This document shows positions 43,751-55,700 of a stretch of 64,000 bases of DNA, in pieces (within the stretch, counting starts at the first letter, position 1; each line of letters begins with the position of its first letter). Below the pieces are notes generated by a model. It did no database searches. It was not told where the DNA came from and saw nothing but the letters and a program-made list of their open reading frames with translations. Source of the stretch: Neoconidiobolus thromboides FSU 785 (taxonomy: Eukaryota > Entomophthoromycota > Entomophthoromycetes > Entomophthorales > Neoconidiobolaceae); assembly GCA_025603075.1 (NCBI GenBank), contig MU626260.1, positions 186,001 through 250,000 on the forward strand, in the 5' to 3' direction. The position numbers were made by a program, and so were the translations under genes.

Positions 43751-44700
43751 TTATTTTTTCATAATGTTGTAAATTTCATCCGCAAAATATTGATGAGTAT
43801 TAGAAGTTGGATGGATAGAATCATAAAAGATGTATTTATCTGGATCACTACATACGTTATAAGTAGTTAAACTATTTTCACCCGTTTCTTGTTTAACTAA
43901 ACATGAACCATTTACTTCGTCAATACTCACTCCCTCAGTTGTCTTTTGTTTCGTCAATTTTAATAAAATATCTAAAAACTTTATTAATGTACTACTCTGA
44001 ACTTTGTTATTTAATTACCTCTTGAATCAAAAGTATAAATACGAATCTTTGGATAATTTTTTCTTAACCTATTGATAGCTTCTGACCAAAGCGTCCCAAT
44101 TTGTTTAGTAATTAATTCAAACTGAATTTGATGTTCCTTGGGAAGGGATTTGACTTGTGGAGTTATATCTAATGGAGTAGTGGTCATAATTAAAAAGTTA
44201 TTTAAACTTTTTTCATTGATAATTTTAACGATACTTTTTTCCAAATTATTGACCATTTTTTGTGGACTGGAACCAGGGGATGGGAAATCATTGCCACCAA
44301 AGGCAAACGATACTAACGGAGATTTTGGTAACTTTCCATTCTTTTTATGGCCATTATAATACTTCACAAATTCATTAACTTGTTGGATAGCTCCTGGTAC
44401 TCCTCCTGGTACTAAAGTAGCTGGAAATTCAATATTATCGGAAGTAGCTGCAGCATAAGCAAAAGATTTAACATTTGGAATAGACAACTTTTTGCCTAAT
44501 CTTTCTATCCAGGTTGGTCCATTACTATATCTTCCATTATAATAATATTTATCATTCGGAGAACTATGATTACTTAAAACATAAGTATTATCATAATCAC
44601 TTAAACTATCACCAAAGATATATAATTGATCATATTTAACTGGAACTTTTATGGATAATCCACTAGTTATTAAAACACTCAAAAGGGCGAGATATTGCAT
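43751..44700 (-). CDS. Secreted GDSL/SGNH-hydrolase family esterase or lipase
   Basis: Predicted exons (minus): 44700-44019 and 43971-43751, 300 residues. An N-terminal secretion signal (MQYLALLSVLITSGLSI) precedes block I LYIFGDSLSDYDNTY with the catalytic Ser. Further on: GRYSNGPTWIERL (block II-like Gly), VSFAFGGNDF (block III, Asn) and, in the short second exon, FYDSIHPTSNTH with the catalytic Asp and His (block V). The whole catalytic set (Ser, Gly, Asn, Asp-x-x-His) is present, so an active extracellular or vacuolar carboxylester hydrolase is expected. The substrate is unknown; lipid, phospholipid or carbohydrate esters are all possible in this family. Both sides are gene-poor and the nearest MITE is about 0.8 kb upstream. 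One 47-nt intron. Confidence 0.9.
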
Positions 44701-45114
44701 TTTTTTAAATATTATTAAATTACTTTTAGTATAGTGAATATCAGGTTATTATTTCTTTAGTATTTATACTCTTTCTATTACATAATATACGTCCCATGTT
44801 AAATTAATTTATTTCAAGAATGTTCTTTAATAAATTCAATTAAAATATGGCATAAATTTCTATCTTTATATTTAATTATAAATGACTTATCGGATATACC
44901 AAAAAGATAGTGATTAATAATTATATCTTTATGAAATAAAGCCACAACAGTAGTATATTTTAGTAGCCTATGTATTGATATGAATAAATACTATTCTACA
45001 TTTTATACATTCAACTTTAGATATTAAAATTCAATTCAAGAATTAGATGGGAACATTTAATCTTATTTCAATATTTGATTGACAATTTCTTTAAATTTTT
45101 AGTGCATGATATGG

Positions 45115-45142
45115 TAAATAAATAAATAAATAAATAAATAAA
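45115..45142. repeat. (AAAT)n microsatellite
   Basis: About seven tandem AAAT units in the esterase-RasGEF spacer. Confidence 0.9.
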
Positions 45143-45466
45143 TATATTGTATATTAAGTTGTTCTCTATGTTTTAAGTATCTTCATTTAAACTTGTTGGT
45201 AACTTTTTTTTACCTGAATTTAAAAATAAAAAATTACATAGAATCCTTAAATTCAAATAAAATAAATTAGTAACGAATTCAAATGAAGATATCTGAAATA
45301 TAAAGAACAATTAATATACTAAAAGGGGGATAATGGTATTTTTATTCTTATGTTTATTAGTTAAATTAAACTTAAATTAACTGAGTGCCCATTAACACTA
45401 TATTCTTCAAATTTAATAGAATAGATGGCACAAAATAACTAGTAAATTCATTCTATTTTAATATAT

Positions 45467-45564
45467 GGGAATTTTTTTTTGGCTTTATCACTTTTTCCAT
45501 TTTTTAAGCGCTATTTGAGTGAAAAAATTGATAGTAAAATTCTTAAACACAAGAATACATTACC
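45467..45564 (+). mobile_element. Foldback MITE, copy M
   Basis: About 98 bp, begins GGGAATTT (the TGT of the terminus is lost) and ends ATACATTACC. ATAT on both flanks. The core CTTTTTCCATTTTTTAAGCG is intact. Confidence 0.78.
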
Positions 45565-46269
45565 ATATGATTACTATAAAAAAAGTATAATATTAATTTA
45601 GAATCCTTAATAGTGATTATTAAAAATTAATAATAGCAGTTTCTTTTATTTCATGCTTACCCATTAAAATGATGTTTTATTCAAGATTAAAAAACATAAA
45701 TTACTAAGTATCAATATCAGAGTCTAGAATGAAAATAAAGAAATATAACAAGAGAAGAAAATATGAAGAGATACAATGAGAGGAGAAAGTAATTTTTAAA
45801 TGAGTAATGAACTCTTCTATTTAGACTAAGTATTGAAAAACAATCATTAACCTGGGATTAAAACTCATGGTAAAAAAGAGAGGGTGTATTCTTATATTTG
45901 TACTCTATTAAATTTCAGTTGAAATTAAATACATATCTAGTAATAGTTTATTCATTAGACTTAATAAAATAGATAACATAAAAATTTAAATAAAGCACAC
46001 TCTTATTTACAGTGATTTGTTATTATAAACAAGTAATATTATTTATTGTTACTTATTAATGATAATTAATAAAAATTGATAAAATTATTAAAAAAAATAG
46101 AAAATGGATTTTATATTTCTATATTTACTTGTAAATAAATTATAAGATATAATAAAAAGATAAACATGAAAATGTTATGATAATAGGTTATATAGTTCTA
46201 CTAATAATATATTTTTTAGTTTATGAATTAATAGAAATATTGATTATTTTTTATTTTAAATTAATATAT

Positions 46270-46368
46270 GGGAGTATTTTTTTTTACTTGATTATTTTTT
46301 CCATTTTTTAAGCGCTATTTGAGTGGAAAAATTATTAGTAAAATTCTTAAATACAAAAATACATCCTC
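46270..46368 (+). mobile_element. Foldback MITE, copy N
   Basis: 99 bp, GGGAGTAT to ACATCCTC, ATAT on both sides; core TTTTTTAAGCGCTATTTGAG and TGGAAAAATTATTAGTAA intact. Confidence 0.82.
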
Positions 46369-47351
46369 ATATATAAATAGTATACCATTATTTCTATTCT
46401 TCATTAAGTAGAATTTTTTGTTTGTTATATCTATTATAATCGATTTTTGAAATCTCAGATAATTATTTAAAAAAAGCTTATTGTAAAACGATCAGTATTT
46501 TAAAAGATTATAATATTTTAAAAGTATATCTCCTTTAAATTCAATTTTTGATGCAAGCGTTTAATTCTAGTATTTAGAATATTTCTAATGACTCTTATAA
46601 TGTTTCAATTAATATTGAGCTCTAATACTTGTTTTTATTTAAAAATAAAACTCTTATTGAATCATTAGAAGACAAAACTCTAGATTTTATATTTGGTAAG
46701 TTATTTACTTGAACTTTAGATGTTAAGATGTAGACAAACTATCTGAAAGCTTAACGCTTTTTTGAAAGTTTATTTGTTAAAAAATCAAATGTTAAGATGT
46801 AGATAATATGTTCAAAACCTTTTATATTTATTATTTGATATCAATATTTTATTAATATTTTTAATAAACTCAATTAAAACTAACTAAAACTAAAACTAAT
46901 CCTTAAAAAATGAGGTAATCAGCATAAATTTTCAAAAATTCCAGCTACTTTTTATTTAAATTGCGCTTTATTATGCTTAATATTTGAAGTTTAACAACTT
47001 TTAGAATGATAAGAATTTAAATGTAATTCAAACTATTTTAATTGGTTATTTTTTTTATTTAAAAATTTATATTATAATGATAATATTGTTTACTATTAAA
47101 TTTTTAAATAAATGTAGAGACGAATTAAAAAGTAGAATGCCGTTTTATTTATTTCAATGACTAAATTATTCAACTAAATTAAGGGATGGGTAATAAAAAA
47201 AGGCAAGTCAAACAATTCAATTAAATAATTCAGGGGTAAAAAAAAAGAGAAAGTAAATAGAGAGAAAAGAAAAAGAATATATAAACGTTGAATATTCAAA
47301 TCAAGTAACGTTTTTTTAGAAATAAAAATAAAAGATAGAATAATAGTAATA

Positions 47352-48190
47352 ATGAAAGATACAATAAGTAGAAGTGAAAGTCAATTTGATTTAAAACAAC
47401 AAAATCAAAATAAATTACGTAAGGTTCAATCTTTAGATAATTTAACATCAAATTTACAAGTAGGTGGTATTCAATTTAACTCTTTACCCTTAGAAAGTTT
47501 TTTTAAAAGGTAAATTAATATTATATAATAAATAATAAATAATAAATAATAAATAATAAATCATATTGACTATTAATTATTAATTATTATTTGTTATTTA
47601 ATATAGTAATATAGTAATATACTAATATAATATTTAAATTGTTTAGTTATAAGTTAGACAATATGGATTTAAATTTAGAAAAAGATATTAAATATATTAA
47701 CAGTATACCATTAATTGAGGGTATGGATGATAGTCCAATAATTTATGATCCCAAAGATAATAGTAAAATTTATTATATAAGTCAATGGAATTTAATACAA
47801 TTATTATGTACTCAATTTCAAAACAAATTATTAAGGAATTTTTTTTTAATTTATAATAACTTCATAACTAAACAACAATTGTTATTAATTTTATTAAATA
47901 AATTGTATTTAAGTTTAAAAGGTCAAAATAAAATACCTTTAGAGAAGGTCATAAAGATAAGGATATACGTTATTTTAAAATATTGGATTAAGACTAATTT
48001 CAAAAGGGATTTTTTATTAGATTTACCATTTTTATTTCAATTTTATTCATTGTTAAAATATTCCTGTTTGGAATTTCTTAATAATTTAATATTAAATCAT
48101 TTAATGGATTTATTAAATCATCAATTTGTTAAATATTTTAATAGTAATATTATTCATCATAATAATAATAATAGTATAATAAATAATAAC

Positions 48191-48221
<31 letters not shown>

Positions 48222-49186
48222 GTGGCATATTAAATAAGAACAAAATCAATAATAGTAATAATAATAGTTATAATTATAATAATAAAATTAACAATAATAA
48301 AATCAATAACAATAAAATCAACAATAATAATAACACTTATAATTACAATAATTCTCATATGAATTTACGAAGTAATAGTATACGAGATAGTAAACACACA
48401 ATTGATCATAGTAAATACAATTTATATAACAATTTAACAATAAACCAATATAATAATTTAATAATAAATAATAATGGAATGAATTTTAATAAAATAAGGA
48501 ATAAATTAATACCAACTAGTTTAATACCAGCTAAATTTTTAACATTAAAAAATAAGCCCATGTCATTTAAAACTAATAATCAAAAACATGTATTAAGTTT
48601 ACAATACAACTTATCATTACCTAATTTGAATATTAAAAATAAAATATTAAATCATCATCAATTAAGTCAAAATTATATTAATCCCTTTCTTTTACATTAT
48701 ACAACTGAAGAAATCATTCAACAATTCACATTAATGGACAAAAGAGAATTAAATCTAATGGACCCAAATGAATTAATTTGTTATAATAATAATGGGAATT
48801 CTAGTAAGAATGAAGATGAAAGTAAATTATTAAATAATATAATCAAAAGATTTAACAAAATTAATGAGTGGATTCAGACTATAATAGTATGTCAAAAAGA
48901 AATGGAAAAAAGAATTAAAATTATTGAAAAATGTATATTATTATCAGAATTAGCTTTTAATAAGAATCAATTTAATTTGTTTTTAGCTGTTATATTAGCA
49001 CTACAGTCAAATGTCATTTTAAAGAAGGATTTAAAAAAAATATCAAAAAAAATAATACAAAAATTTAATGAGCTTAAAAAGTATTCAGATCCTAGTAAAA
49101 ATTGGAAATTTCTAAGAGAAAAGATTCATTTATGTTTATTAAATGCCAATAAAATTATACCACAAACAATAACAACAGGATCATCA

Positions 49187-49256
<70 letters not shown>

Positions 49257-49606
49257 GTTATAATAATAGTAATTATAATAATAACTCTAATAATAATAAT
49301 ACATCTTTAATACAACAAACAAATGGGATAATACCATTTATAGGTTTGTATTTATCAGATTTAATATTATCTTTAGAAAATATGGAACATTCTCATTATA
49401 TTGATGCCAATAATAAATCCTTTAATTTAATTAATTTTAAGAGATATCATACTTTGATTAATATAATTAATCAATTGGATCAAATTATTAATTTAAATTT
49501 AAACTCTTATTTATTTCAACCTCATCCTATCTTATTTCCATTATGTTTAAATTTGCCTACTTTAAATCAAGAAAATTTAGTATTTTTAGCTAACAATTGT
49601 GAATAA
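47352..49606 (+). CDS. Ras guanine nucleotide exchange factor (Cdc25 type)
   Basis: Predicted exons 47352-47509 and 47647-49606, 705 residues. An N-terminal RasGEF_N (REM) region is seen (LLRNFFLIYNNFITKQQLLL, then VIKIRIYVILKYWIKTNFKRDF). The catalytic Cdc25-homology domain runs from EIIQQFTLMDKRELNLMDPNELI through IIVCQKEMEKRIKIIEKCILLSELAF, NQFNLFLAVILALQS and, after an Asn tract, IPFIGLYLSDLILSLEN. The last step corresponds to the P-F-x-G-x-Y-L-x-D-L motif of RasGEFs. Expected role: GDP-GTP exchange on Ras-family or Bud-type GTPases at the plasma membrane. Two Asn-rich regions come from AAT/AAC repeats (48150-48350 and 49183-49300); one splits the catalytic domain. The intron (137 nt) is long for this genome because it holds AAT/AATA repeats. 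It is not Sec7- or Vav-like, but the subfamily (Cdc25, Bud5, Lte1) is open. Confidence 0.85.
47510..47646. repeat. AATAAATA-type simple repeat inside the RasGEF intron
   Basis: An intron with TAATAAATAATAAATAA runs at about 47521-47562, which makes it more than twice the usual intron length here. Confidence 0.75.
48154..48350 (+). repeat. Asn-coding AAT/AAC repeat, first tract
   Basis: Coding microsatellite in the RasGEF gene, reading as Asn runs with Lys-Ile-Asn-Asn repeats (KINNNKINNNK). It lies between the REM region and the catalytic domain. Confidence 0.85.
49183..49300 (+). repeat. Asn-coding AAT repeat, second tract
   Basis: More than 20 consecutive AAT codons followed by a Ser/Tyr/Asn mix, inserted in the catalytic RasGEF domain just before the IPFIGLYLSD motif. 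Confidence 0.9.
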
Positions 49607-49745
49607 AATTATATTATTATTTATATTATTATTATTTATATTATTATTATTTATATTATTTATATTATTTATATTATTATTATTTATAATTATTATTATT
49701 TATAATTATTATTATTTATAATTATTATTATTTATATTATTTATT
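49607..49745. repeat. ATTATT/ATTTATT microsatellite between convergent genes
   Basis: The 169-bp spacer between the RasGEF stop and the BRR2 stop is mostly TTATTATTATTTATATTATT-type simple sequence. The two 3' UTRs must overlap or be very short. Confidence 0.85.
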
Positions 49746-49775
49746 TAATTTTTGCTTTTATTTTATAAAAAAATT

Positions 49776-52700
49776 TTATTCCATATCACTATCTTCTTCT
49801 TCTTCATCATCTTCTTCATCATCATTACCTTGTAATAAATTGACTTTTAATTCAAAGAATTGATCAGAACCAATATAACAATCTGGAATGAGATATAATT
49901 CCAATTCACGTTTACCAATAGGAGGAGGAATAAGTACATTAAGAATAAGTTTTAATTGATTTCCCATAGTAAATCTTTTAATCCCTAATAATTGTTTATA
50001 TTTAGGATCTCCTAAAACAAGCCAATAAGCTTCATCTTTTTTCATTGGAAAATAATTCGCTATAACTGAAGTATCATTTACTTCTTCTTCTCTTTCTAAT
50101 AACACTTGTAATTTACTATATTCATTACTAATCATTTCATCGGGTGATGTAATGAATTGATATTCTACTTTAATTGATGGATATTTATTACAAAATAAAG
50201 CTACTTTATTAATTTGTGATGTTGTTAATCCCTTTAATATTTCTTCTCTTTCATTATCCATTTCCATTAAATCAAATACAGTTTCTACTTGTAATTTTTT
50301 AGCTAATTCAATACGTTCATTATTAAAATAAGGTATTTGTTTTAAAGCAGAATCTCTATCCCATTGAGCTTGTACTGACATTTGTGCCAATTCCATAGCA
50401 GCTAAAGCTGGATTTAACCAACCTGAAGAAGAAGTAACATCTACAGTAGCTTGTAATAAAGGTATAATTTTACGAAGTATACTAATTTGATCACTAGTCA
50501 TATCTGGTGGTAATTGAGTTCGACAAAAATGAGCTTGTAATAATAAATGAACTTTGGTACTAATTTTACGCATATCAGGATTAATTAATTTGACTGGTAA
50601 TTGAGTATATAATTTAGATAATACAATATTCTCTTGATGACGCATTGGTATATCAGAAAATTCACTAGCTGCTGAAATAATTTCAAGTAAACCTTTAAGT
50701 TTAGTATCTGCTGTTAAAGATCTTGATATAAGATCTAATGTATCATAACGTATATTATAATATCCAGCAATCATACCTAAATTTAATGGAGATACAATAA
50801 CTTCATCTTCTATAGTAATACATTGAGCTAAAGCTAATTCATCCATTGTTTTTTCAACTAATTCCGTAAGATGATCAGATAAATGTTGTTGAGAAATCCC
50901 TTCTAAACCATAATAATTTGGATTCTTAATTAATCTTCTATATAAGAAAGTCCAAGTTAAAAAATCAACTGCATCTTGTTTATTTTCAATAGATTTAGTT
51001 ACAATTTCAGAATTAAAATGATCATGTAACATATGATCTAAATGGGATTCAATTGGTAATCCTTCATTAATAAATTTTTTAAAATATTCTTTTTTATTTG
51101 GTTGACACATTAATACTACTCTTCCAGATATACCACTAAATGGTTTTGCTGCTCTACCAATCATTTTTAACATATCCGTTAATGGATAATCTATATATCG
51201 ATGTTCTTTACCTTCATAATATTGAGCTCCCATAATAACAACTAATTGACTTAACATATTTCCCATACTCCAACAAGAATCTTTAGATGCTACTAATACT
51301 CGAATTGCTTTAACTTCAAATAATTTTTTAATTATAATTAAATCATTTTTAGATAAAGCTTCATGATAATAACCAATTCCTGAAGTTAATAATTGTGCTA
51401 ATGATTGATCTTCAATTTTTTCAATAGCTGATTGAATCTCTTCTTTACTACAACCTAAAAATCCATAATTATCTTTAGATGCTCCTTGTAATGCAGCTAA
51501 TTCACCAGCAGTAAGTCGACATTGACGACGAGAAGAAACAAATACAATAGTAGTATCTTTTTCTGCATATTTTTTAGCTGCTAAATAAGTAGGTCTTGCC
51601 ATTGCTAACATTCTAGATGGATAATGAGAAATAGAATAACTTTGTATATGAATATCAATTTGAACTGGTCGATCAGATGGATGAAAACTAAATACAGCAC
51701 TAGTAGGTGCACCAATCCAAACAGCTATATCAAATGCATTAGCTAATGGAGCTGATAATCCAACAAATCTTGTTTTATATTTAGTTTGTGATGCAATATA
51801 TCTCATTCTAGATACAATAACTTCATAAGTTGGTCCATTAGAACTACCAACCATATGAAGATCATCCATTAAAAATAATCCAATTGTTTGTACATTTTTA
51901 CGTTGTTTCCAACGACGAGAGATAAGATCCCATTGAGTTGGTGTAGCTAATATTAAATCAGCTCCTTCAATTAATTTAAGATCAGCACTTGCTTCACCTG
52001 TTAATGAAACAACTGTTTTATTTAAATGATTGAATCGATTTTTCCAATAATTATATTTTTCATCAATAACATCTTGATTTGAAGCAATATAAACAACTCG
52101 ATTAATAGGTTGTTCTTTAGTAACAGATTTTGACCAAAGTCTAAGCATAGCAAATTCACCACAAATTGTTTTTCCACTACCAGAAGGTGCTCCTACAAAT
52201 GCATTATCATCCGTTGTATATAAAACATGATTGGTTTGAGTTTGAATTGGATTGAAATATTTAATCCATTCATTATATAAATGTTGATGAGATTCTTTAA
52301 GACTACCAACTGGAAGTGGTTCATAATCATATAATTCAGTATGTGGTGGATATTTATCTGGTAATATTAAATGTCTGAAAGAAACAGCTTGTCTTGCTTC
52401 TGAATGTAACCATCTATCAGATATTACAGATACAAAATAATTAGGTGGTAATGGATCATAAAGTGGTACAGTAAATGATAAATAATGAGGATCTTGTGAA
52501 TATTGTTCTTTTAATACAAAACTTTCATTATATAATATAGTTGTACCATCACAATCTTCAACAATTACCCAAAATTGTTGAGCTGAACCATGATGATTAT
52601 TATCCCAAATAAAATCAGGTATAATTGTTAAATCAAACATTAATAAGGAACGAGTAATTGGTTGAACATGACATTCCAATTTAAGTTTAGGAAACATATG

Positions 52701-55700
52701 TACATAATTATGAATATATTTACCAGCTCTTGGTACACCAACTAATTGTCCAAGTTGAGCTGCATCTAAGTCAAAATATCTTTCCCATGGAAAATCTTTT
52801 CTTTCAATTTTACGAATTAAATCTGGTGTTAATGTATAAAATTGTCTTAATGGACTCATAGATAACCAACAACGATGGTCAACAATTTTACATAAATCAA
52901 GTGCTAATCTAGATAATTGAGCCCATCCTCGACGTAAACACATTTCAAATATAGCTCGAAGGATACGACTAGCTGATTGTGTAATATAAACCATATCTGA
53001 CATTAAAGCAAATCCTTCTAAATTCAATTGAGAAATATAAGCTTGTAATAAAACACTAACTTTAGCTGCTGGTTCATCAGCATTTTCTTTGATTGGAATT
53101 GGTACTCTCTCTAAAAGTCGTGCTACTTCTAGTTTTTCTTCTTCACGTACTGGAATTAATTTAAATTCTTCTGAAAGTGCAAATGCTCTAAATAATTCAA
53201 TATAATTCATATATGGTTTAAGATGTTGATTATAAGTAGCCATGGATTTATGAGTGATATAATAATGAGATGCAATACGTCCTAATTCAGTACCTTGTAA
53301 TTTACCACTACGGCGATCATATTTAATTAATTGACAACTATCTAAAATATTAGCAGCTGAATGAATTAAATCAACTCTTTTTTGTCTAAGATATGGATCT
53401 TCTTCTTGTTCATGGTTAGCTATCCCATAAAGTGATCCATTTCTAAGCATTCTTACATAAAGATAAGTATATCCTAACCAATGTACAGCTTCTTCACGAG
53501 TACGTACAGTGCCCAATACAATTTCAGCATTAAGGTTATCAGCCAACTTAGAAATAAATTGAGATTCAATTGGTAATTGAGCATTCAATAAAGAAAGATA
53601 ATATTGAATTTCATTATGTGTAGTAATAATGATACCTTCACCAAAGGTATCATACTGAGGACGACCAGCACGACCAAGCATTTGAAGTACATCTTGTGGA
53701 CTTAATTCAGCCCATCTACCTTTCTCTGGATTATAAATTTGAGTACCTTTAATAATAACCGTATGCGCTGGTAAATTCACACCCCAAGCTAAAGTAGCAG
53801 TAGAACACAATACTTGAATATGACCATCTCTAAATAAATCTTCAACCAAGGTACGATCTGCTTTTGTCATACCAGCATGATGGATAGCAAAACCACAGGG
53901 AAGTAAATCCTTTAATGTTGGATCATTAATCTCCTCTGCTTTTCTATTGAGAATTTCTTTGCTTGATTCATTAGGTATAAATTCAGCTAAAGTACCAGCA
54001 TCTAAAGCCATATCACGAAGTGATTGGGCAGTTCTAGCAGTTTCTTTACGAGAATGTACAAAAATTAAACTTTGATTTTGACCTGCTTGTTCTAATATCT
54101 TTTTATAAGCTACTTCATTCATTGTTTGAAATCGTTTAATTGCTTTCTTTTCAGTGATACCAATAAATTGTTGTTTTAATGGACATGGACGATAAGAAGA
54201 ATCAAAAAAAAATAAATTTTCTTTTTTAACTCTTAAAAAGGTAGCAACATCTTCATAGTTTGGTAAAGTAGCTGAAAGTCCTACCAAACGTACTCGTTCT
54301 TGATTTTCTTCACTATATCTTAAAGTACGGGCTACTAAAGATTCTAATACTGGACCACGATCATCATGTAAAAGATGAATTTCATCAATAATAATAAGAC
54401 GTACTAAATTGGTATACGAACGATCTGTTGCTTTACGTGTAATAACATCCCATTTTTCTGGTGTAGTGACAATAATTTGAGTCTCGGCAATTTGTGTTTT
54501 AGTTAATTGAGTATCACCAGTAAGTTCAGCAACTTTAATATTTAAATATTCCAATCTTTTTGAAAATCCAGTCACCATTTCTTGTACTAAAGCTTTCATA
54601 GGGGCAATATAAACAATTTTAAAATTATCTAGATTGACGGAATTGGTTTCAAAGTTATAATTCTCTTGAATTTCTCTTAAAATAGTTAACATGGCACAAT
54701 TAGTTTTACCTGCACCAGTGGGGGCACATAAAAGCATATTTTCGAGCTTTTCAAAAGCACAAGGGAATACACGACTTTGAACACGATTAAGGGAATTGGT
54801 AGTACCAAAACTGGTTTGTGACCATTTAGGGAGATCAGATATAGGAACAAGGCGTTCATTACTTCCTAATGGTCTACTTTCTGGCGCTGGAACACTATAC
54901 TCTTCATACCCTTTATGAGTTGTTTTTGTCGAACCAGCTGGAAGCAAACATTTTTTATTAGACATTAAATGACCTCCTTGATTAAAAGCAAGCATATCTA
55001 GATCTATTTTTTGTTTTGGTGCCAAGTTGTCATTTTGAGACTCTACGTTTTCTCGATCTGCATTACCATTGGCTCCTCGATTTTCTAAATCACCTAAACC
55101 CTTCTTATTGGAACGGTCAGACTCAAGTGATTTTAAGATATGGTCTAATCCTTTTTCGGTCATCTCTGCTTCCAATTCTTTACGTTCTTGAGTGTCCTCG
55201 CCAGCTTCTTTAAGCCTTAAAGTCCAAATGATTACATCCCTGTTTTTTACAAGCATATTGACTAAGTTGTAATGATCAAACTCTGTAACAGCCATTAAGT
55301 CGTTTTCATACTCACGATGTGAAGCTTCCTTATTCAAAATTTCCATCATTTCTTCTGTTTTTTGGGAAGCCATATACTCATCTGAGTAATATTTCTTCAC
55401 CAAACGTAAAACCCAATGTCTATCTATATCATATGGTTGTATTGACTCAAATTCGTGCTCTTTTTTACTTTTTTTACTCTCTATTTTTTCCTCAACTTCA
55501 ACTGATTCAATAGCTTCTTGAGCTATATCATTGGCCAACTTTATATCCATTGGGACATCATATTCTCCTTCTTCTTCATCCTCTTCTTCATCAATCTCCA
55601 TATCGTCTTCCTCGTCTTCATTGAAAACTACGGCTACACCGATCTCACCATCAATATTATCATCTTTTTCTTCTTCTGCGCCTTCGGCTTTATAATCGTT

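Larger units (their letters stand above)
44701..47351. other. Gene-poor spacer with two MITEs and an AAAT microsatellite
   Basis: 2.65 kb between two divergent genes (esterase minus, RasGEF plus). MITE copies lie at 45467-45564 and 46270-46368, and an (AAAT)n run at 45115-45142. No coding signal is visible; the rest is plain AT-rich sequence. It must contain both promoters. Confidence 0.55.

Noticed and set aside
49183-49300. CRISPR-like appearance of the tandem AAT runs
   Set aside because: There are no unique spacers. It is a coding trinucleotide microsatellite in a eukaryotic gene.
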